From Mycobacterium attenuatum (GTDB lineage Bacteria; Actinomycetota; Actinomycetes; Mycobacteriales; Mycobacteriaceae), in the NCBI RefSeq assembly GCF_900566085.1, contig NZ_UPHT01000138.1, forward strand, positions 1 to 64,000: DNA of 64,000 nucleotides, read 5' to 3'. The stretch's first letter is position 1, and each line of letters starts with the position of its first letter. Positions 50,529 to 59,297 of the stretch are shown in pieces. Under the pieces are notes generated by a model that had not been told where the DNA came from, ran no database searches, and saw only the letters and a program-made list of their open reading frames with translations. A program made the position numbers and the translations under genes.

Positions 50529-50885
50529 ATGGCCGCGTCCGCCGATGAGAGCGTCATCTACCACAACCCCAGGTGCAGTACCTCGCGCAAGACGCTGGAG
50601 TTGTTGCGCGACAATGGCTTTGAGCCGGCCATCGTCGAGTATCTGAAAACACCGCCGTCGCGGGATCACCTGGTGCAACTGATCCGCGACGCCGGAATCG
50701 AGGTGCGAACCGCGGTGCGTCAACGCGAACCGCTCTACACCCAACTCAACCTCGCCGACGCCACCGACGACGAACTGCTGGACGCCATGATCGAGCATCC
50801 CATCCTGATCGAACGGCCCTTTGTGGTCACCTCGAAGGGCACCCGGCTGGCTCGGCCGCTCGACGCCGTTCGCGAGATTTTGTGA
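50529..50885 (+). CDS. ArsC/Spx-fold arsenate reductase-like protein
   Basis: 118 residues starting on the base after the prsA stop. The N-terminal YHNPRCSTSRKTLELL is the ArsC signature with its catalytic Cys, and IEHPILIERPFVV provides the Pro-Ile-Leu-x-Arg-Pro motif that positions the arginine pair. Glutaredoxin-linked ArsC reduces arsenate to arsenite, but many chromosomal members are of unknown function. No arsenite pump or ArsR is near. The stop overlaps the lpqT GTG. It is not in this place in M. tuberculosis. Confidence 0.88.
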   Translation: MAASADESVIYHNPRCSTSRKTLELLRDNGFEPAIVEYLKTPPSRDHLVQLIRDAGIEVRTAVRQREPLYTQLNLADATDDELLDAMIEHPILIERPFVVTSKGTRLARPLDAVREIL

Positions 50886-51544
50886 TCGCTGGCCGGCGCA
50901 ACGCGGCCGTCGTCGCTATCGCGGTGACGCTGTCCTCGGCCGCCTGCTCCCCGGCCAAGCCGCCGGACTTTCAATCCATCTTGACGACGGGGTCGACCGC
51001 CAGTACCCCGGCTACCACGACCCCGCCCGTCCCGCTGTCGAAGTACCTGGAAAGCATCGGTGTCAGTGGCCAACAGGTAGCGCCGAGCCAACTGAGCGGT
51101 CTGACGGTGTCCATTCCGACGCCCCCAGGCTGGTCACCGTACAGCGGTCCGAAGGTCACCCCGGAGACGGTGATCATCTCCAAAGGCGGCAAGTACCCGA
51201 CCGCCAGGCTGGTGGTGTTCAAGCTCAAGGGCGATTTCAACCCCGCCGACGTGGCCAGGCGCGGCAACGAAGACGCCCAACTGTTCGAGAACTTCAAGCA
51301 GCTGGACGCCTCCACGGCGGATTTCAACGGCTTTCCGTCGTCGATGATGCAAGGCAGCTACGACCTCGACGGCACCCGACTGCACAGCTGGAACCGGGTC
51401 GTCATTCCCACCGGCCCACCGCCGGACAATCAGCGGTATCTGGTTCAGCTCACGATCACCAGCCTGGCCACCGACGCCGCCGCGAATGCGCCCGACATCG
51501 AGGCGATCATTCGCGGCTTCACCGTTGCGACGAAGTCGCGGTGA
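50882..51544 (+). CDS. lpqT: LpqT lipoprotein
   Basis: 220 residues from a GTG overlapping the ArsC-like stop. The signal peptide ends in a lipobox (LSSAAC, Cys22), then a Thr/Pro/Ser-rich spacer leads to a folded domain with IPTPPGWSPYSGP and a central segment with AQLFENFKQLDASTADFNGF. It belongs to the LpqT/LpqN lipoprotein family of mycobacteria, whose members are envelope-associated and without a settled function. In M. tuberculosis lpqT lies between prsA and rplY, as here apart from the ArsC-like insertion. Confidence 0.92.
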   Translation: MIAGRRNAAVVAIAVTLSSAACSPAKPPDFQSILTTGSTASTPATTTPPVPLSKYLESIGVSGQQVAPSQLSGLTVSIPTPPGWSPYSGPKVTPETVIISKGGKYPTARLVVFKLKGDFNPADVARRGNEDAQLFENFKQLDASTADFNGFPSSMMQGSYDLDGTRLHSWNRVVIPTGPPPDNQRYLVQLTITSLATDAAANAPDIEAIIRGFTVATKSR

Positions 51545-51729
51545 CCAGACCCGAGTCATGACGGCTGGCTAGCAATTTCGCCTCAGTGAGGCGGATGCGC
51601 TAACCTGTCCGGGCGTCACGGCGAGGGTGCAGAAGGTCCAGCACCGTTATCGACGGAGACCGACAGTTTCGTCGCGATCCTTGCCGTGCCCCCTATGACC
51701 AGGGTTTTCGAGCACACAGGAGCGACACA

Positions 51730-52389
51730 ATGGCTAAGGCTGCAGTCAACCAACTGAAGGTCACGGTGCGGACCGAGACCGGCAAGGGCGCGTCCCGGCG
51801 AGCCCGCCGCGACGGCAAGATCCCGGCCGTTCTGTACGGCCACGGCGCCGAGCCTCAGCACTTGGAGTTACCCGGGCACGACTTCGCCGCGGTGCTGCGG
51901 CACTCGGGCACCAACGCGGTCCTGACCCTGGATATCGCCGGCAAAGAGCAGCTCGCACTGACCAAAGCGCTGGACATCCACCCGATCCGCCGCACCATTC
52001 AGCACGCCGACCTGCTGGTGGTCCGGCGTGGCGAGAAGGTTGTCGTCGAGGTCGCCGTCATGGTGGAGGGCGAGGCCGCGTCGGGCACCCTGGTGACCCA
52101 GGAAGCCAGCACCATCGAGATCGAGGCGGAGGCGCTGTCGATTCCCGAACACCTGACAGTGTCGGTGGAGGATGCAGAAGCCGGCACCCAGTTCACCGCC
52201 GGACGGATCGAACTGCCGCGCGGCATCAACTTGATCTCCGACCCGGAGCTGCTGGTGGTCAACGTCGTGACCGCGCCGACGGCCGAAGATCTGGCCGAAG
52301 AGGGCGCGGGCGAGGCCGCCGAAGGCCTAGCGGCCGAAGACGAGGCCCAGAAAGAGACCGCAGAAGCCGAATCCGCGGCAGCAGAGTAG
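51730..52389 (+). CDS. rplY: Ribosomal protein bL25 (RplY/Ctc type)
   Basis: 219 residues; AGGAG lies upstream of the ATG. The N-terminal 5S-rRNA-binding domain has VRTETGKGASRRARRDGKIPAVLYG, followed by the TL5/CTC-type beta domain and an acidic Ala/Glu-rich tail (EDEAQKETAEAESAAAE). It binds 5S rRNA in the large subunit. A small palindrome CGCCTCAGTGAGGCG (51579-51593) and a TAACCT box near 51601 lie in the 185-base leader and could be a terminator of lpqT and a -10 box. Confidence 0.95.
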   Translation: MAKAAVNQLKVTVRTETGKGASRRARRDGKIPAVLYGHGAEPQHLELPGHDFAAVLRHSGTNAVLTLDIAGKEQLALTKALDIHPIRRTIQHADLLVVRRGEKVVVEVAVMVEGEAASGTLVTQEASTIEIEAEALSIPEHLTVSVEDAEAGTQFTAGRIELPRGINLISDPELLVVNVVTAPTAEDLAEEGAGEAAEGLAAEDEAQKETAEAESAAAE

Positions 52390-52401
52390 GCGGATCGCGA
52401 C

Positions 52402-52983
52402 GTGGCCGAGCCGTTTCTGGTCGTCGGCCTCGGAAACCCCGGAGACACCTACGCGCGCACCCGGCACAATCTCGGGTTCATGGTTGCCGACCTGTTGGCT
52501 GCGCGGTTGGGCTCAAAATTTAAGGGGCACAAGCGTTCCGGGGCCGACGTCGTCACCGGCCGGCTGGCGGGGCACGCCGCGGTACTGGCCAAGCCGCGCT
52601 GCTACATGAACGAGTCGGGCCGCCAGGTGGGCCCGCTGGCCACGTTCTACTCGGTGGCGCCGGCCGACATCGTCGTCATCCACGACGACCTCGACCTGGA
52701 CTTCGGTCGTATCCGGCTCAAACTCGGTGGCGGCGAGGGCGGCCACAACGGGCTGCGCTCGGTGGCGGCGGCGTTGGGCACCAAGGACTTTCAGCGGGTG
52801 CGTATCGGCATCGGCCGTCCGCCCGGACGCAAGGACCCCGCAGCGTTCGTCTTGGAGAACTTCACCGCCGCCGAACGCGCCGAAGTCCCGACCATCTGCG
52901 AGCAGGCGGCAGACGCCACCGAGTTGCTCATCGACATGGGGCTCGAGTCCGCGCAGAATCGGGTCCATGCCTGGCAGGGGTGA
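52402..52983 (+). CDS. pth: Peptidyl-tRNA hydrolase
   Basis: 193 residues from a GTG, 12 bases after rplY. Motifs: LVVGLGNPGDTYARTRHNLGF with the catalytic His region, KPRCYMNESGRQVGPL, and IHDDLDLDFGRIRLKLGGGEGGHNGLRS. It releases tRNA from peptidyl-tRNA that has dropped off the ribosome. Coupled to rplY as in M. tuberculosis. Confidence 0.97.
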   Translation: MAEPFLVVGLGNPGDTYARTRHNLGFMVADLLAARLGSKFKGHKRSGADVVTGRLAGHAAVLAKPRCYMNESGRQVGPLATFYSVAPADIVVIHDDLDLDFGRIRLKLGGGEGGHNGLRSVAAALGTKDFQRVRIGIGRPPGRKDPAAFVLENFTAAERAEVPTICEQAADATELLIDMGLESAQNRVHAWQG

Positions 52984-53006
52984 TCCGCGTCGGGCGGATC
53001 GCTTTT
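52982..53006 (+). terminator. Intrinsic terminator after pth
   Basis: GATCCGC (52982-52988) pairs with GCGGATC (52994-53000) around a 5-base loop, followed by GCTTTT. The stem begins within the pth stop codon and the T-run reaches the stop of the converging DUF302 gene. Confidence 0.65.
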
Positions 53007-53991
53007 AGTGTGTCGCCGCCGCGGCGTCGGCGACGGCACGGATTGCCTGCGACACCTGCTGGCCGACGTCGGCGCGACCCGGGTCGACCACGCTGAACAG
53101 CGGCGCCGGATCGAAGTAGCTGATGTGCGCCGGTCCGCGGCTTTCCGCCCAGACCTGCATGCGTACCGGAACCACCGCGCCGATCGCCTGTGTGGCGCCG
53201 AAGAGCGTCTTGCCGATCTGCGGATTACCGACGAAGAAGCTATGCGACCGCTGCAACTGCAATCCGATCGCCTCGAGCCTGCTGGCCTGGTTCACGTCGC
53301 CGAGGACGGTCATGCCGTTCTGATCGGCAGCCGTGTGTAACGCGCCGATGGTCCCCTCGAACGAACTCGACGTGTCGACGGTGATGAATGTGGTGTCGAC
53401 TTTGGTTACCTGAGGGGTTACCTGAGGGGTTGCCTGAGGTGCGGCGCCGGCGCCCACCGCGGCTTCGGCGATGGTGCGGATCGACTGGGATACCTGCCGA
53501 CCGGCATCGCCGAGAGCCGGGTCGACGGCGGTGAACTCCGGGGCCGGGTCGAAGTAGCTGATATGGGCCGGACCGTCGCCGTCCACCCAGACGTGCACAC
53601 GTACCGGGATGACCGCGCCGATCGCTTGCGTGGCGTCGAAAAACGTCTTACCGATGCGCGGATTGCCGACAAAGAAGCTATGCGCCCCCGGCAGTTGCAG
53701 CCCGGTAGCCGCCAGCACCGCATCCTGGTTGAGGTCGCCGACGATCATCATCCCGTTGTCGGCGGCCGCCTTCTGCAGTGCATCGACGGTAGCTTCGAAT
53801 TTCTGGTTCGAGGTATAGCTGATGAAGCTTGTCGACACGGTGCGCGGCTGGCTTGAAACACTGCTCGTAGCAGGCGAATTCGTTGATTGCGGAGCGCTGT
53901 TCTTGGTGCTGCTGCACGCCGCCGCGGTCAGCGCCACGACGGAAAGGCCAGCGGCAACTCGCGTCATCAGTGATTGCGAGGCGAACAACAT
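53005..53991 (-). CDS. Tandem DUF302 lipoprotein
   Basis: 328 residues from the ATG at 53991 (AAGGGAGCA upstream). The signal peptide ends in a lipobox (LTAAAC). Two DUF302 domains follow, each with a near-identical core: HSFFVGNPRIGKTFFDATQA / HSFFVGNPQIGKTLFGATQA and GPAHISYFDPAP in both. They are joined by a Thr-Pro-Gln-Val repeat linker. DUF302 is a small alpha/beta domain of unknown function found in many bacteria. The gene is a clear internal duplication. It lies between pth and pks16, where M. tuberculosis has no gene. Confidence 0.87.
   Translation of the reverse strand: MLFASQSLMTRVAAGLSVVALTAAACSSTKNSAPQSTNSPATSSVSSQPRTVSTSFISYTSNQKFEATVDALQKAAADNGMMIVGDLNQDAVLAATGLQLPGAHSFFVGNPRIGKTFFDATQAIGAVIPVRVHVWVDGDGPAHISYFDPAPEFTAVDPALGDAGRQVSQSIRTIAEAAVGAGAAPQATPQVTPQVTKVDTTFITVDTSSSFEGTIGALHTAADQNGMTVLGDVNQASRLEAIGLQLQRSHSFFVGNPQIGKTLFGATQAIGAVVPVRMQVWAESRGPAHISYFDPAPLFSVVDPGRADVGQQVSQAIRAVADAAAATH
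53405..53440 (-). repeat. 12-bp tandem repeat in the DUF302 linker
   Basis: TTACCTGAGGGG occurs twice in a row (53406-53429) and is followed by a third, slightly changed copy (TTGCCTGAGG). It encodes the Thr-Pro-Gln-Val type linker between the two DUF302 domains. Confidence 0.8.
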
Positions 53992-54110
53992 GGGCACTGC
54001 TCCCTTCGGTTTTCGATGGGGCCGGCTGTTCGGCACGCAGCACTCCGCAGCGGTCACACATCATTCGGGCCACCCACGATCGGTTGGCAAGACCATTCCA
54101 CCACTGGCAT

Positions 54111-54174
54111 CCGCGAGCAGACACAAAATCGCCCAATTTCCTTGGGAAATGGGCGATTTTGTGTCTGCTCGCGG
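54111..54174. repeat. 64-bp palindrome (25-bp perfect arms), possible terminator and dispersed element
   Basis: Bases 54111-54135 are exactly complementary to 54150-54174. The 14 bases between them form a small inner stem (TTTCC/GGAAA). It lies 9 bases after the pks16-type stop codon and about 120 bases before the DUF302 start on the same strand, so it can end pks16 transcripts. The arm sequence with GCGAGCAGACACAAAATCGC resembles short elements that I remember as recurrent in mycobacterial intergenic regions. Confidence 0.75.
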
Positions 54175-54182
54175 ACTGAAAG

Positions 54183-55817
54183 CTAGGTGACGAGGGTGAC
54201 CGAATTCGCCCGTCGCAGCTTGCCCGACGGCGTCTTCGGGATGGTGCCCGGCCCGAGCACCACGACGTTGCGCGGACGCACGTCCACCTCGGCGACCACC
54301 TCGTGGGCCACCTGGTGCTCGATGCGGCGAACCTCGGCGGGGTCCTCGAAGGCGTTCGACTCGACCGCCACCGCGAAAGTCTCGCGGGAGTGGCCGGCGT
54401 CAAGCCGCACCGCCACCGCGCAGCCCGGACGCACCCCCTCGACCCGGCCGGCGGCCCGCTCGATGTCGGTCGGATAGATATTGCGGCCAGCCATGATGAT
54501 GACGTCCTTGACGCGGCCACAGACGACGACGTGTCCGTTCTCCATCCGGTAGCCGAGGTCGCCGGTGTCATACCAGCCCTGGGCGTCCTGCGCCGGGATG
54601 AACCCGCCCATCGTGATGTAGCCGGGTGTCACCGACTCGCCCCGCAGCTCGATCACCCCGACGCCGCGCGGCGGCAGGATGTTGCCGTCCTCGTCGACGA
54701 TGCGGGCCTCGATCCCCTGCAGCAGCGGGCCCAGCGAAGCCAGCCGGCGGGTATTGCCCTTGGCGGCCGGCACCGCGCGGCGCAGGGCAGCCAGCAGGTC
54801 GGCGTCCACTTCGTCGACCACCAGGCCGGCGCCGCACTCGGAGAACGCCACCGCCAGCGTGATCTCGGCCATCCCGTAGGCCGGCAGGATCGCCTGCGGC
54901 TTGAGCCCGAACGGTGCGCCGGCCTCGCACAGGTCCTCGACGTCGGCCGGCTCGACGGGCTCGGCACCCGACAGCGCGAAGCGTAACGAGGACAGGTCGA
55001 ACTGGCCGGGCTTGGCCTGCTTGCGCAGCCGCTTGGCGAACAGCGAATAAGCAAAGTTGGGGGCCGCGGTCATGGTGCCGCCGTACTTGTCGATCAGCTT
55101 GGCCCACAGCAGCGTGTCGCGCATGAAGTCCATCGGGGTGACTTTGACCAGCTCGCCGCCGAAGTACATCGGCACGGTCAAGAAGCCGATCATCCCCATG
55201 TCGTGGAACAACGGCAACCAGCTGACCATGACGTCGGTGTCTTCGTTGTACTCGGCGCTGATGTACATCGCCTCGAGATTGGCGAACAGATTGCGGTGGG
55301 TGATCTGGACAGCTTTGGGTGAACCTGTAGACCCCGACGTCAACTGCATCAACGCCAGATCGTCCTCGTCGGTCGGAATCGGGTCGACAGGCTCCGACGC
55401 CAGCAGTTGCTCGACGGTGAGCACCTTGATGCCCCGCTCTTGCAGCACCGGAGCGGCGGCCATGAACGGATCGGAGATGATGACCGCCTTGGCCTCGATC
55501 ATGTCGACCACAGTGGTGGTGTCCTCGGCCCACAAGGCGAGGTCGGTGCGGGGGGTCGGCTGATGCAGCATGGTCAGGCTCGCACCGCGCATCCACAGCC
55601 CCTGGGCGGTCGGGGCGATCTCCACCGGCGCGCCGGCCAGGACACCGACCGCGTCGCCGTGGCCGACGCCGACGGCCGCCAAGCCGCCGGCTATCCGCCG
55701 CGCCCGTTCGTGGACTTCACCCCAAGTGTGCCGAACCGGGGTGTGGGGTTCACCGGTCACCATGCCCTTCGCGCTCTGACGGGCGTTGCGGAACATCTTG
55801 TCGGTAAACCTGCTCAA
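54183..55817 (-). CDS. pks16: Pks16-type fatty acyl-AMP ligase (FadD family)
   Basis: 544 residues from a TTG at 55817, chosen because GAGGAGGA precedes it at the right distance and the protein then opens SRFTDKMFRNAR, like the remembered Rv1013 (Pks16), which despite its name is an acyl-AMP ligase. Motifs: MQLTSGSTGSPKAVQITHRN, SWLPLFHDMGMIG, TAAPNFAYSL, PAYGMAEITLAV, YDTGDLGYRMENGHVVVCGR and the C-terminal TPSGKLRRANS. Substrate and partner are not established from the sequence. It is 350 bases from ispE and ends at the palindrome. Confidence 0.92.
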   Translation of the reverse strand: MSRFTDKMFRNARQSAKGMVTGEPHTPVRHTWGEVHERARRIAGGLAAVGVGHGDAVGVLAGAPVEIAPTAQGLWMRGASLTMLHQPTPRTDLALWAEDTTTVVDMIEAKAVIISDPFMAAAPVLQERGIKVLTVEQLLASEPVDPIPTDEDDLALMQLTSGSTGSPKAVQITHRNLFANLEAMYISAEYNEDTDVMVSWLPLFHDMGMIGFLTVPMYFGGELVKVTPMDFMRDTLLWAKLIDKYGGTMTAAPNFAYSLFAKRLRKQAKPGQFDLSSLRFALSGAEPVEPADVEDLCEAGAPFGLKPQAILPAYGMAEITLAVAFSECGAGLVVDEVDADLLAALRRAVPAAKGNTRRLASLGPLLQGIEARIVDEDGNILPPRGVGVIELRGESVTPGYITMGGFIPAQDAQGWYDTGDLGYRMENGHVVVCGRVKDVIIMAGRNIYPTDIERAAGRVEGVRPGCAVAVRLDAGHSRETFAVAVESNAFEDPAEVRRIEHQVAHEVVAEVDVRPRNVVVLGPGTIPKTPSGKLRRANSVTLVT

Positions 55818-56165
55818 AGCATCCTCCTCGGTTCCGGGCCGGGGGTCCGGGTTCTTATGTTCCGCCTGCTGGACGGCACTTGGTAGCAGGCGCGCGCACA
55901 CAGTTGGGGAGCAGTTACGTCTCGGTTCGGTGATGAGCTGACGATCCAACGCCGGACCGCACGATGCGCAAGAACCTGGCCCGATATCTGGACCTGCCTG
56001 GACCGAAGGCGGTTCGCGGACCGCCCGGCGTGCTGCCCGGCGGACGACGAAATCGCATTCGCTTGCTTACCGCTAGCCGTCACCGCCGATTATCTTAAGC
56101 AACTCTTAAGTAACTGCCAAACTCTATCGGCATTTGAGGCGGATTTCACAGCCAAGTCACACCCG
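55818..56165 (-). promoter_or_regulatory. Intergenic region upstream of pks16 with an 11-bp tandem repeat
   Basis: 348 bases without a gene. Near its ispE end an A/T-rich stretch holds CTTAAGCAACT (56094-56104) directly followed by CTTAAGTAACT (56105-56115). The 11-base spacing puts the two copies on the same face of the helix, so it could be an operator for pks16. No clear -10/-35 pair was found; the rest of the gap shows nothing. Confidence 0.4.
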
Positions 56166-57128
56166 TTAGTCGGGCGTTATCGGAGCCGGGACTACCCGGG
56201 CCCCGGGCACCGGCCCGGTGGCCACCCGCACTGTCCGGCACACGCCCGCCCCCGACAGCTGCGCGCCGACGTCGATCGCGGACTCCGCCGAGGTGCACAG
56301 GAAGGCGCACGTCGGACCGGAACCCGAGACGATGCCGGCCAGCGCGCCGGCCTCGACGCCTGCGCGCAGCGCCCGACGCAGCGCCGGATCCAGGCTTACC
56401 GCGGCCGCTTGCATTTCGTTACCTAGCAGCGGCGCCAGCTGCTCCGGATCGCCCGCCGCCAACGCTGCTAGCACCGGTCCGGGTTCGCCCAGCCGCGGCG
56501 GGTCACCTGCCTCCCGGAGCCGGTCGAGCTCGGTGAACACCGCCGGCGTGGACAGCCCGCTGTGTGCGAACGTCAGCACCCAGTGGAAGGTGTTGCGGGA
56601 CAGCACCGTGGCTAGCTCCTCGCCGCGGCCGGTGCCCAGCGCGGTGCCCCCGTGCAGTGCAAACGGGACATCGCTACCCAGCCGCTCGGCGAGCAGCCGC
56701 AGATCGCGGCGCGGCAGGCTGAGCTCCCACAGGGCGTTCATCGCGACCAGTACGGCGGCCGCGTCGGCACTACCGCCCGCCATTCCCCCGGCCACCGGGA
56801 TGGATTTCTCGATGAGAATCGACACATCAGGCGCCCGGCCCACATGTTCGGCCATCATCTCGGCGGCCTGCCAGGCGAGATTGCGTTCGTCAACGGGCAG
56901 TTCGGCCGCCCCCTCACCGACCAGCTCCAGCGACAGCACGTCGGCGTTGCGCACCGTCACCTCGTCGGCCAGCGAGACGGCATGAAACACCGTCGTCAGC
57001 TCGTGGTAGCCGTCATCGCGGCGATCACCGACCGCAAGGTACAGATTGACCTTGCCGGGCACCCGTACGGTGACCGACCCGGTGGGCACCCACAACTCAG
57101 CGGCGTTGCCGTCCGACGCCCTGACCAC
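56166..57128 (-). CDS. ispE: IspE, 4-diphosphocytidyl-2-C-methyl-D-erythritol kinase
   Basis: 320 residues from a GTG. GHMP kinase: PGKVNLYLAVGDRRDDGYHEL at the N-terminus, the ATP loop PVAGGMAGGSADAAAVL, and IVSGSGPTCAFLC near the end. It catalyses the fourth step of the non-mevalonate isoprenoid pathway. It is the last gene of the rpfB-ksgA-ispE operon, 59 bases after ksgA. Confidence 0.96.
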   Translation of the reverse strand: MVRASDGNAAELWVPTGSVTVRVPGKVNLYLAVGDRRDDGYHELTTVFHAVSLADEVTVRNADVLSLELVGEGAAELPVDERNLAWQAAEMMAEHVGRAPDVSILIEKSIPVAGGMAGGSADAAAVLVAMNALWELSLPRRDLRLLAERLGSDVPFALHGGTALGTGRGEELATVLSRNTFHWVLTFAHSGLSTPAVFTELDRLREAGDPPRLGEPGPVLAALAAGDPEQLAPLLGNEMQAAAVSLDPALRRALRAGVEAGALAGIVSGSGPTCAFLCTSAESAIDVGAQLSGAGVCRTVRVATGPVPGARVVPAPITPD

Positions 57129-57187
57129 CGCAGCAGACTATCGCTGTAACCGGCGAACCACACGCAATGGCGCCCGGCGGCTCGCCA

Positions 57188-58132
57188 TCAACCCGCCGAG
57201 ACCTGGCGTTCGCCGGCTGCGCCGCCGGTGCGCGCCACCTCGCCGGGCGACTGCCCACAGCGCTGCAGCAATCGCACGAAATCGGCGATGGACAAGGTCT
57301 CGCCACGGCGAGCCGGGTCGATGCTGGCCGCAAGCAACCTATTCGCCGATTCGCTGCCGGAGCCCGCCCACTGGGCAAACGCGTTGCGGGACGTCTTGCG
57401 CCGCTGGGCGAAGGCAATGTCCACCAGTTCGAATACCTGCTGCCGAAAGGCTGCGTCGGTGGGCCACGGCGACGCCTCGTACCGATCGATGCGGACCAAC
57501 CCCGAGTAGACGCGCGGAATGGGCCAAAAGACGGTCGGCGACACCATGCCGCAACGACGCACCCGTCCGTAGAAACGCACCTTGACACTGGGCACGCCGT
57601 ACTCCTTGCCTCCTGGCTCGGCGGCAAGCCGCTCGGCGACCTCGGCCTGCACCATGACCGTCACGACGCGAATGGACGGGAACTCTGCCAGCAGATGCAA
57701 CAACGCCGGCACCGCGACGTTGTAGGGCAAATTCGCGACCACCGCGGTCGGCTCGACGGCCAACTCCTGCGAGCGCACGCCCAAGATGTCGCGGTTGAGC
57801 ACGGTAAGGCGCTGGATCTCGCTGTGCGAGTGCTCGGCCACGGTCTGCGGCAGCCGTGCAGCCAGCACCGGATCGATTTCGACGGCCGTCACACCGGCGC
57901 CGCGGTCAAGCAGCGCCAGCGTCAGCGACCCCAGGCCCGGGCCGACTTCCAGCACCTGGTCCGAGCGGGTGATCCCGGACGCCGCGACCACCCGGCGCAC
58001 GGTATTGGCGTCGTGGACGAAGTTCTGCCCGAGCGATTTGCGCGGCCGGAATTCGAGGTCTTTGGCCAGCCGCCTGATCTCATTGCGTCCGAGCAGCCGA
58101 ATAGTCAGCGTGTCCCCGCTCGTCCACTGCAT
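57188..58132 (-). CDS. ksgA: KsgA/RsmA, 16S rRNA dimethyladenosine transferase
   Basis: 314 residues; the ATG at 58132 lies inside the end of rpfB (28-base overlap). Motifs: RKSLGQNFVHDANTVRRVV, the SAM loop VLEVGPGLGSLTLAL, and the catalytic NLPYNVAVPALLHLL. It dimethylates two adjacent adenines near the 3' end of 16S rRNA. Co-transcription with rpfB ties ribosome maturation to wall remodelling. Confidence 0.96.
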   Translation of the reverse strand: MQWTSGDTLTIRLLGRNEIRRLAKDLEFRPRKSLGQNFVHDANTVRRVVAASGITRSDQVLEVGPGLGSLTLALLDRGAGVTAVEIDPVLAARLPQTVAEHSHSEIQRLTVLNRDILGVRSQELAVEPTAVVANLPYNVAVPALLHLLAEFPSIRVVTVMVQAEVAERLAAEPGGKEYGVPSVKVRFYGRVRRCGMVSPTVFWPIPRVYSGLVRIDRYEASPWPTDAAFRQQVFELVDIAFAQRRKTSRNAFAQWAGSGSESANRLLAASIDPARRGETLSIADFVRLLQRCGQSPGEVARTGGAAGERQVSAG

Positions 58133-59193
58133 ACCGGCCAGGCACCCCAGCCCTGCCGTTGGCGGGTCACCTCGGCGACGGCGATCTGTTCTTCACGGGT
58201 GGCCATGTCCGCACGGGGGGCATACCGCAGGCCGCCGTTGGCCTCCCACGTCCCCTGGTCGAATTGCACACCACCGTAATACCCGTTACCGGTGTTGATC
58301 GCCCAGTTGCCGCCGGCCTCACAGCCCGCGATGGCATCCCAGATGTTTCCGTCGCTCACCGGGGGCACGTCCGTGCCGGGCTTGGTGCCCACCCGCACCA
58401 CGGCCTCCCGCGCCGGCGTCACCACGACGTTGGCGATCGGCAGCTTTCCGGTGACCACACCGTTGACCTCGGCCACCGCGAACGTCACATCCTGTTCGCC
58501 GGGGGTGCCGGCGTCTTCGACGACCGTACGGCTCATGTTCATTTCCGGGTCTTCGATACGACGCGCGTTCGGCAGCAGCGGCAACCGCTCGGTGACGCGC
58601 TCGATGCGGTAGCGGGTCACCTGAATCTGCATGCCGTCGGTAATCGGCATCGTCGCGCTGGGCACCACCTGGTCGCTGTCCTGCAGCGGTATGCCGGCAG
58701 CGTCCAGCAGGCCCGCCACGTTGGGCGCTGCGAGGTGCACGGTACGCACCGCCCCGCCGTCGTTGATCTCCACCGTCTTGGCGCTGACGACCGGCAGCGC
58801 CATCCCCGCCAGCGGGACCCGGCTGCCCCGGGAGGCGGCCGCAGGGGCAGTGTCGGTCATGGCCAGTTGCGCCAACGCTTCGTCCACCGTGGATGCCGTT
58901 GTCCAGACCTTCTTGACGTCGTGACCATCCAGCGAGATCTCCAGCGGGCGGCTGCGCCGCAACACGATGTTCTCCGAATCGTGGACCGCCACGTCAGCCG
59001 CGGGGTACAGGTCATCGCGCCCGTCGACAGAAAAACCGTTCTCCTGGACGACGTCGATCACCCGCGACTTCATCGTCGTGACCCGCATCGCGGTTCCATC
59101 GACGGTCAGCGTCACGGTCTTGGCGGCCGAAACCGCATACCCGCCGGCGAACGCAAGGCATAACAGTAGGGCGCCCGCTAGCAGGCGCAACAT
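58105..59193 (-). CDS. rpfB: RpfB resuscitation-promoting factor
   Basis: 362 residues from the ATG at 59193, matching the remembered M. tuberculosis RpfB; a TTG 39 bases upstream would lengthen it. A signal/anchor helix (LLAGALLLCLAFAGGYAV) is followed by three DUF348 repeats (near VTLTVDGTAMRVTTMKSRVI), a G5 domain (about 195-270), and the C-terminal lysozyme-like transglycosylase domain with the catalytic Glu in IAGCEAGGNWAINTGNGYY. It cleaves peptidoglycan with RipA and promotes regrowth of dormant cells. No Shine-Dalgarno is seen, in line with control through the leader. Confidence 0.96.
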   Translation of the reverse strand: MLRLLAGALLLCLAFAGGYAVSAAKTVTLTVDGTAMRVTTMKSRVIDVVQENGFSVDGRDDLYPAADVAVHDSENIVLRRSRPLEISLDGHDVKKVWTTASTVDEALAQLAMTDTAPAAASRGSRVPLAGMALPVVSAKTVEINDGGAVRTVHLAAPNVAGLLDAAGIPLQDSDQVVPSATMPITDGMQIQVTRYRIERVTERLPLLPNARRIEDPEMNMSRTVVEDAGTPGEQDVTFAVAEVNGVVTGKLPIANVVVTPAREAVVRVGTKPGTDVPPVSDGNIWDAIAGCEAGGNWAINTGNGYYGGVQFDQGTWEANGGLRYAPRADMATREEQIAVAEVTRQRQGWGAWPVCSGRAGTR

Positions 59194-59297
59194 CGGTGAT
59201 TCGGTTTGATGAAGTTTCGTAAGCAGATTCAATGTGCGACTATCCCCGACCTAACCAACAACCTCAGCAACGACCCAGCAGCAAGATCCACACATTC

